DNA of 64,000 bases from Saturnia japonica (Eukaryota; Arthropoda; Insecta; Lepidoptera; Saturniidae). Shown here piece by piece: positions 59,816 to 64,000 of the stretch; position 1 is the stretch's first letter; every line of letters starts with the position of its first letter. The translations under genes were made by a program, and so were the position numbers. A model generated the notes under the pieces. It had not been told where the DNA came from, did not search any database, and saw only the letters and a program-made list of their open reading frames with translations. The stretch is from positions 1,364,001 to 1,428,000 of the forward strand of contig CM065309.1 in the NCBI GenBank assembly GCA_033032175.1, given 5' to 3'.

Positions 59816-59817
59816 AA

Positions 59818-60395
59818 TCCGGCCAAGTGCGAGTCGGACTCCCGCACCGAGGGTTCCGTAATTGTACAACCACATTCACCAAAACAATTAAGTAACATTA
59901 CTAAAGAAAGCACCGGACAATTCTACCAAAAAATAAACGATTTTGAGGGAAAAACCTAACTTTGCCGTTGGAAAACTGTTGTCTTCATACATCGATATAT
60001 GTTGCGGTCTGTTTATCAACTGCAAGTAAGTTTGTAATCGCATTTTTTTGTGATGTAATTAAAAATTTACGGTTTTCAGATTTTTTCCTTTATTTGTGCT
60101 ATAAGACATTGATTCTTGGCAAATTTCATGATTCCAGATCAACTGGAAGTACCTTATAGGTTTTTATTCCCTTTGCAAGTGTTAAAATATAGGACATAAA
60201 CGGTCGAATCTTAGAAGTTTGATACGGTGTAGACTAATTAATGGGTATTGGTTCACAGCGGCACTCGGGTACCTATTTTTCCTAGGTTGCAGATGTCTTG
60301 TCTAATATCTCAGTATTATCGTTAAAAACAGTGTACCTTATACATGCCAGACTTTTCTGTTCACATCAGCCTTTCACCAAAAATGCATAAGAAGT
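59818..60395 (-). repeat. Repeat family G, copy 2, inverted
   Basis: The + strand begins CCGGCCAAGTGCGAGTCGGA and then follows copy 1 in reverse order (AACTTTGCCGTTGGAAAACTG, GGTTTTTATTCCCTTTGCAA). It abuts a Jockey tail on its left. Confidence 0.65.
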
Positions 60396-60437
60396 CCTGA
60401 CGTCACCTTATTATTATAATCTGCTGCATATAATTAA

Positions 60438-60710
60438 CTAGCTGTATCCCGAGGATTCATCCGCGTCTTTGGATTGTACATGCCAGTGTCACAGCCTGTA
60501 TCTTAGCCTTAACATTGCCAAATTGACGTGTATAGTCACTGCTCGGTTCCTAAGATTTGTAGCGTGACGTTGGGTAATCTATTATAATTTTCCTCGATAA
60601 ACAGACTATAAAATACTTAATCAATTTTTGTAATTTGTCGGGTAGTTTCAGATGTTAGGGTGTTCAAACAAATGAATAAAAAGTATCATATTTTGATTTA
60701 GATTAAATCC
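60438..60710 (-). mobile_element. H3-type Helitron copy
   Basis: The + strand reads ACTAGCTGTATCCCGAGGAT (CTAG at 60438-60441), then TCCTCGATAAACAGACTATAAA and TTCAGATGTTAGGGTGTTCA, the same order as in the 7.8-8.07 kb and 37.1 kb copies. The 5' end lies near 60710. Confidence 0.55.
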
Positions 60711-61136
60711 TTGTCTCCGGAAGAGGCTTTTCCCTAACACCAGGATACTAATAGGCTTTTATTGTTATTTATTTCTATTTTTATATTTGTTTTTTTATTT
60801 ATAATTTTATTATTTCTATTATTATTATGTAATTTATCCAATGCGTTAATACGAGTATCTCATATGGATATAATGAAGGTGAAGTTATGAATTGATAATA
60901 CCGATTATATATCTGTGACAATTTTCCATCGAGGGATTGTTTTATACAGCCGGAGGGGTTTCTTCCACCCCCAGTCGAGGTTAATCCGTCCAAAATTTAC
61001 ATATTTATTGGGTGCGTCGAGTACAGATGCGGTATCTAATCGATAACCGGTTAGGAATTGTTGTACATAGCACTCTCTTATGAAACTTGATACGGGTACA
61101 ATACAAAAGTTTATGGGCTTAGGGTCGATTTCATAA

Positions 61137-61750
61137 ACTTTAAATTATGACAAGCGGTACTGAACCTTTAAATCTAATGAGAAGTTTGCCTTCTGGTGCG
61201 GTTCTACCGTTTGTATAATAGGTTGTTCCGAAGAATTGTTTGATATGATGCCAAAACTTTCCACCATCGGACAATGGACAGCGTTTCAGAAGAATTTCTT
61301 TCCGCGAATATTCCGGATGTGGAATGAGCTCCCAGATTGCTGAGGTTTTACCGAAGCGATTATATTACGGGGTTCTTCAAAAAGGGGAGTTAACAGGCTT
61401 TTGTAAGGATAGGCATGGCGTTCATTACTTCTATTGTTGCAAGCGTCGATAGGCTGCTGTGACCGCTTACTATCAGACAAACCTCACGCTTACTGATATT
61501 ATAGGGTGGATCATTATGTGAATGATAGTGATGTCTGAAAGTGACTCCCTCTCTGTGCATCCATTAAGTTATAATTATCGTTTTATATTAACATTTGTAT
61601 AGTTAGAAATAAAAAATAAACCCAATCGAGTTTCCTACCGGTTCTTCTCGATGACTGAGATATTTTCCGAACCGGCAGTAGTGTTTTTACGTTCATAAGT
61701 GCCTTCTTAGGGCCTAAATTGAATAAAGATTTTTTTTATTTTGATTTTGC
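61137..61750 (+). mobile_element. 3' end of a CR1-like LINE with TTTTGATTTTGA tail
   Basis: A decayed reverse-transcriptase C-terminus (61137-61480) runs directly into a 3' UTR with CCTACCGGTTCTTCTCGATG, TTCCGAACCGGCAGTAGTG and ATTGAATAAAG, ending in T-rich TTTTGATTTTG units. The same 3' UTR alone occurs at 9545, 26729, 46760, 47930 and partly at 50888. This copy links that orphan tail family to its coding part. Confidence 0.65.
61200..61480 (+). pseudogene. Reverse-transcriptase C-terminal remnant of the CR1-like LINE
   Basis: Across shifting frames the + strand reads L-Y-N-R-L-F-R-R, a histidine pair near TFHHRTMDS, then RMWNELPDC and FKKG/KRGVNRLL. The W-N-x-L-P motif followed by about 20 residues and F-K-x-x-V-N is the usual end of LINE reverse-transcriptase proteins in moths. 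At least two frameshifts and a stop break it. No catalytic part is present. The clade name is tentative. Confidence 0.55.
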
Positions 61751-61978
61751 TTTATTTGCGATCGTCGTGATATAAAAAAAAATTGGCTAATTCCCGTTGG
61801 TGGAAAAAACCAATCTGCAGGCTGGTCGTCCTCCAAATCTCCTATTTCCCCGGGGGTTATGATACTGACACTGGATCACCAAGAAAAAATGATCAAAATC
61901 CACTTACTAAGCAATTCCTCCTTGTTGTCTAGCTTCCCGGGTATCCCAAAATTAATATTTTTGTCTTATTTATTATTA

Positions 61979-62335
61979 CTTGCGATCGCCCAATGATCGA
62001 AATTCAACTTTTTAATCATATACTATTTTCTGTTTGACATTTGCAGTATGAACCTAAATAATAAATATTTTATTTGTATATTACTTGCTGTCACTTTTCA
62101 TTGAGTGACAATGTCAATATTTTGCGGGGTCTAAGTTCAATGGCACTGGTCGGTTTAGGATTCACAGTATTCATTGATTTAATTTAATATATTAGTAACA
62201 GATATTATAGATAAATTTTAGCTTTCTGCACTCCTTCTCCATGTAAACTTTAACCATGCTAAATCTCACAGTCTTCCGTGCACGCAATACGCTCAAAAAG
62301 GTGTACAAAGTTTTTGCTTCACATAATAATATATT
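61979..62335 (-). mobile_element. Non-autonomous Helitron, family H4
   Basis: The + strand begins CTTGCGATCGCCCAATGATC (terminal CTAG changed to CTTG in + orientation, 61979-61982) and ends near the ATAATAATATATTTA tract. It is very close to the 40.5-kb copy, including GGTCTAAGTTCAATGGCACT. Confidence 0.7.
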
Positions 62336-62439
62336 TATGATGTGATCGCCTTCGGGCTGTAGCTAATACAGTGTTCTTGGTTACATTCTCAGTATGGGTA
62401 ATAGGTTGAGACATATTTTTATCTGAAGTTAAGTTAAGT

Positions 62440-62685
62440 TAAGTTAATTTTTAAGAAAAAAGAGAACACTTCAATGATTTTGAAAATTTCCCTGGTGCAT
62501 CTTCGAAGCTGAAGCTTCAATTTCAATGAAATTAAAATGAGATCAGCCTTCAAGTACCCGCTATCCAACAAAACAAATCCAAAGCGGTTTATAAATGGAG
62601 AACATTCATTAAAAAAAATACATTCGAATAAACCTCTGTAATTTTTTGCAGTTGGTTTAAAAACCGGTTTTTCTTTTTCTATCGT
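62440..62685 (-). repeat. Repeat family M, copy 4, inverted
   Basis: The + strand AGAGAACACTTCAATGATTT, AATTAAAATGAGATCAGCCT and TTTTTGCAGTTGGTTTAAAAA. A (AAGTT)n run borders it at 62424-62447. Confidence 0.5.
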
Positions 62686-62734
62686 TAATAGTTTTTAGTT
62701 CAAACTCACATAATGTTAAGTAACTAAGTGGACC

Positions 62735-62975
62735 AAAATGATGACACGCTAAGCCTAGTGAATAAACTAGCTCACAAATGCAGTTGCCAGAACATACCTT
62801 GGCGACAGATTTTCAAGTTGAGGGTGGTAGCTAGCCAAGCTAGCATTAGAGCATTACATTGGTTTCATTATGATGTTTTTTTCCTTAACTGAAAGTTTAA
62901 GCTCATTGCAAGGATTTGAACACGTCAATCGACGTGGAGTCCGTACACGCTACTATTGAGTCATAACTGCTTTTA
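62735..62975 (-). mobile_element. SINE S2 copy, inverted
   Basis: The + strand ATGATGACACGCTAAGCCTA, TTTTCAAGTTGAGGGTGGTA and GCAAGGATTTGAACACGTCA follow the reverse S2 order. Confidence 0.55.
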
Positions 62976-63394
62976 AACATTAAACAACAATAATTAACAT
63001 TTTGGAACTATTATCTGCAAAATGCAAAGCTTGTTACTAAATGTGAGACAAAAATAAACTGTTTCTCTTTGGAATATGTTCTTGTCTATTCAAGCTTAAG
63101 GATGTTTACTTTGTTAGAAAGAGACAAACAAATATTACTTGGAGCCATAGTCCTTTTAAGGTTGGTTCTATATAGAAGGCTACATGCGTGTTTACTACTT
63201 TACATCAACAATAAAAATGTAACTATAGATAATATACTGAAACAGATCTTAAACGTAGAAATCGGTTCCACGCTTCTATGTTTAATGTAGCTATTATAAG
63301 CCAGTAAGCCAGTCACCTATCTAAAGATAAATTTTTTTGACCACATGCTTAGTTTGTTATTTATTATTTAGCTTAGGTTTTGATACTTGATACT

Positions 63395-63655
63395 GCCTCA
63401 TTAGCCTAGTGGTCGTAAGCGCGACTGCTATGAGTGAAGTCCTGGGTTCGAATCCCAGGTCGAGCAAAGTGTTTTTGGGTTTTTCCTATGACATTCTCAG
63501 CAGCAGCTTAGAGTTAGGTTTCGTGCCCGATGAATGGCAATAGGCTCGCTACCTATTACATGGGACCTAAAAACATACTCGGCGAACTGTGGGTATACAT
63601 TAGTACACCTCTGCCTAACCCTTCGGGAAATACAGGCGTGATGGTATGTTTAGAT
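63395..63655 (+). mobile_element. SINE S1, copy D (best preserved)
   Basis: The A box is TTAGCCTAGTGGTCGTAAGC and the B box is a perfect GGGTTCGAATCCC. The body runs through GGCAATAGGCTCGCTACC to GGCGTGATGGTATG. It is likely the youngest S1 copy here. Confidence 0.8.
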
Positions 63656-63657
63656 AC

Positions 63658-63831
63658 TCAAGAACTGATTAATTTACCATTTTCTTTTCTAACTCCAATG
63701 ACAATCTGCCTTTCAGGCATTCCAAATGATCTCCCTATTTTACTTTCAATCTGCCATTTCCCTTTTTCATTTATTTTTAACCCAATTGTATGCATTTTAT
63801 TATTTTCTTCTTCTTGCTTTGCCGCTGCGTG
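63658..63831 (-). other. Unassigned minus-strand ORF fragment
   Basis: There are 57 open codons on the minus strand down to TGA at 63658-63660. The tail reads GLKINEKGKWQIESKIGRSF, then GMPERQIVIGVRKENGKLIS. An in-frame TAA lies just upstream, and a CACGCAG acceptor-like site offers an alternative entry. The peptide looks like a real charged beta-rich protein end, but I do not recognise it. It abuts a SINE on its left. It could be the last exon of a minus-strand gene or an old transposon fragment. Confidence 0.2.
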
Positions 63832-64000
63832 ATTTTAAACCTTCGTAGAATTTTCAAATATAATTCAAATTTTGGTCTGACAAAATGGTGGATCCCTTGC
63901 TAGAACCATCTAGGGAATTTTTGTGACATCTCTAAATGCATTTGTTTCTAGTTTATATTTATAATCCACTTCATGTATGCACAGCAAGCAAACGCCAAAT

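Noticed and set aside
62424..62447. Telomere-like tandem repeat
   Set aside because: The unit is AAGTT, not the insect TTAGG, and there are only four to five units next to a family M repeat.
63395..63470. tRNA gene
   Set aside because: Perfect A and B boxes, but the cloverleaf is incomplete and the same head starts six SINE copies.
1..64000. CRISPR arrays, operons or phage genes
   Set aside because: Introns, SINEs and LINEs show a eukaryotic nuclear genome; no regularly spaced direct repeats were seen.

Overview
The window looks like nuclear DNA of a moth or butterfly (Lepidoptera). It is strongly AT-rich, has no operons, ribosome binding sites or long ORFs, and is packed with decayed mobile-element families of lepidopteran type: non-autonomous Helitrons starting TCTATAC and ending in a small hairpin plus CTAG, tRNA-derived SINEs, and short 3' tails of non-LTR retrotransposons. 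Assignment to Lepidoptera rests on family recognition from memory; no search was run.

Only one host gene is reasonably supported. On the + strand, an exon at 22697-22902 carries a start codon (22797) and ends in a splice donor. An exon at 56988-57107 has a good acceptor and donor and continues the same frame. Together they give the N-terminus of a protein whose second exon ends like the first strands of a PDZ domain. The intron between them is 34 kb and most of the window lies inside it. Later exons would lie beyond 57107, and I found none before the window ends. Possible control regions are a first exon near 15.0-15.2 kb and a CpG-rich patch with a TATCGATA (DRE) motif at 55.85-56.12 kb, just upstream of the second coding exon. 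On the - strand, several very short splice-flanked open segments (59.4, 43.8, 39.0, 29.3, 15.5 and 13.1 kb) could be a second, antisense gene, but this is weak.

Layout. 0-11 kb: AT-rich DNA with Helitron copies, a SINE, and a terminal-inverted-repeat element inside a Helitron. 11.3-12.4 kb: a fragment of a Helitron helicase followed by a 146-bp, near-perfect inverted repeat with a 93-bp loop. 13-22 kb: SINEs, a TA-flanked MITE nested in a SINE, a LINE tail nested in another repeat, and RTE-type LINE debris. 22.7 kb: first coding exon. 23-56 kb: the long intron, full of Helitrons, LINE tails, a young Jockey-type LINE insertion with an 11-bp target duplication (49.2-50.2 kb), and a broken retrotransposon C-terminal module (53.8-54.4 kb). 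57-64 kb: second coding exon, then a dense stack of nested repeats including a head-to-head SINE pair and a CR1-like LINE 3' end.

The genes here do not form a system. The interest lies in the architecture of the split gene, possible hidden exons, a hairpin that could make double-stranded RNA, and datable nested insertions.
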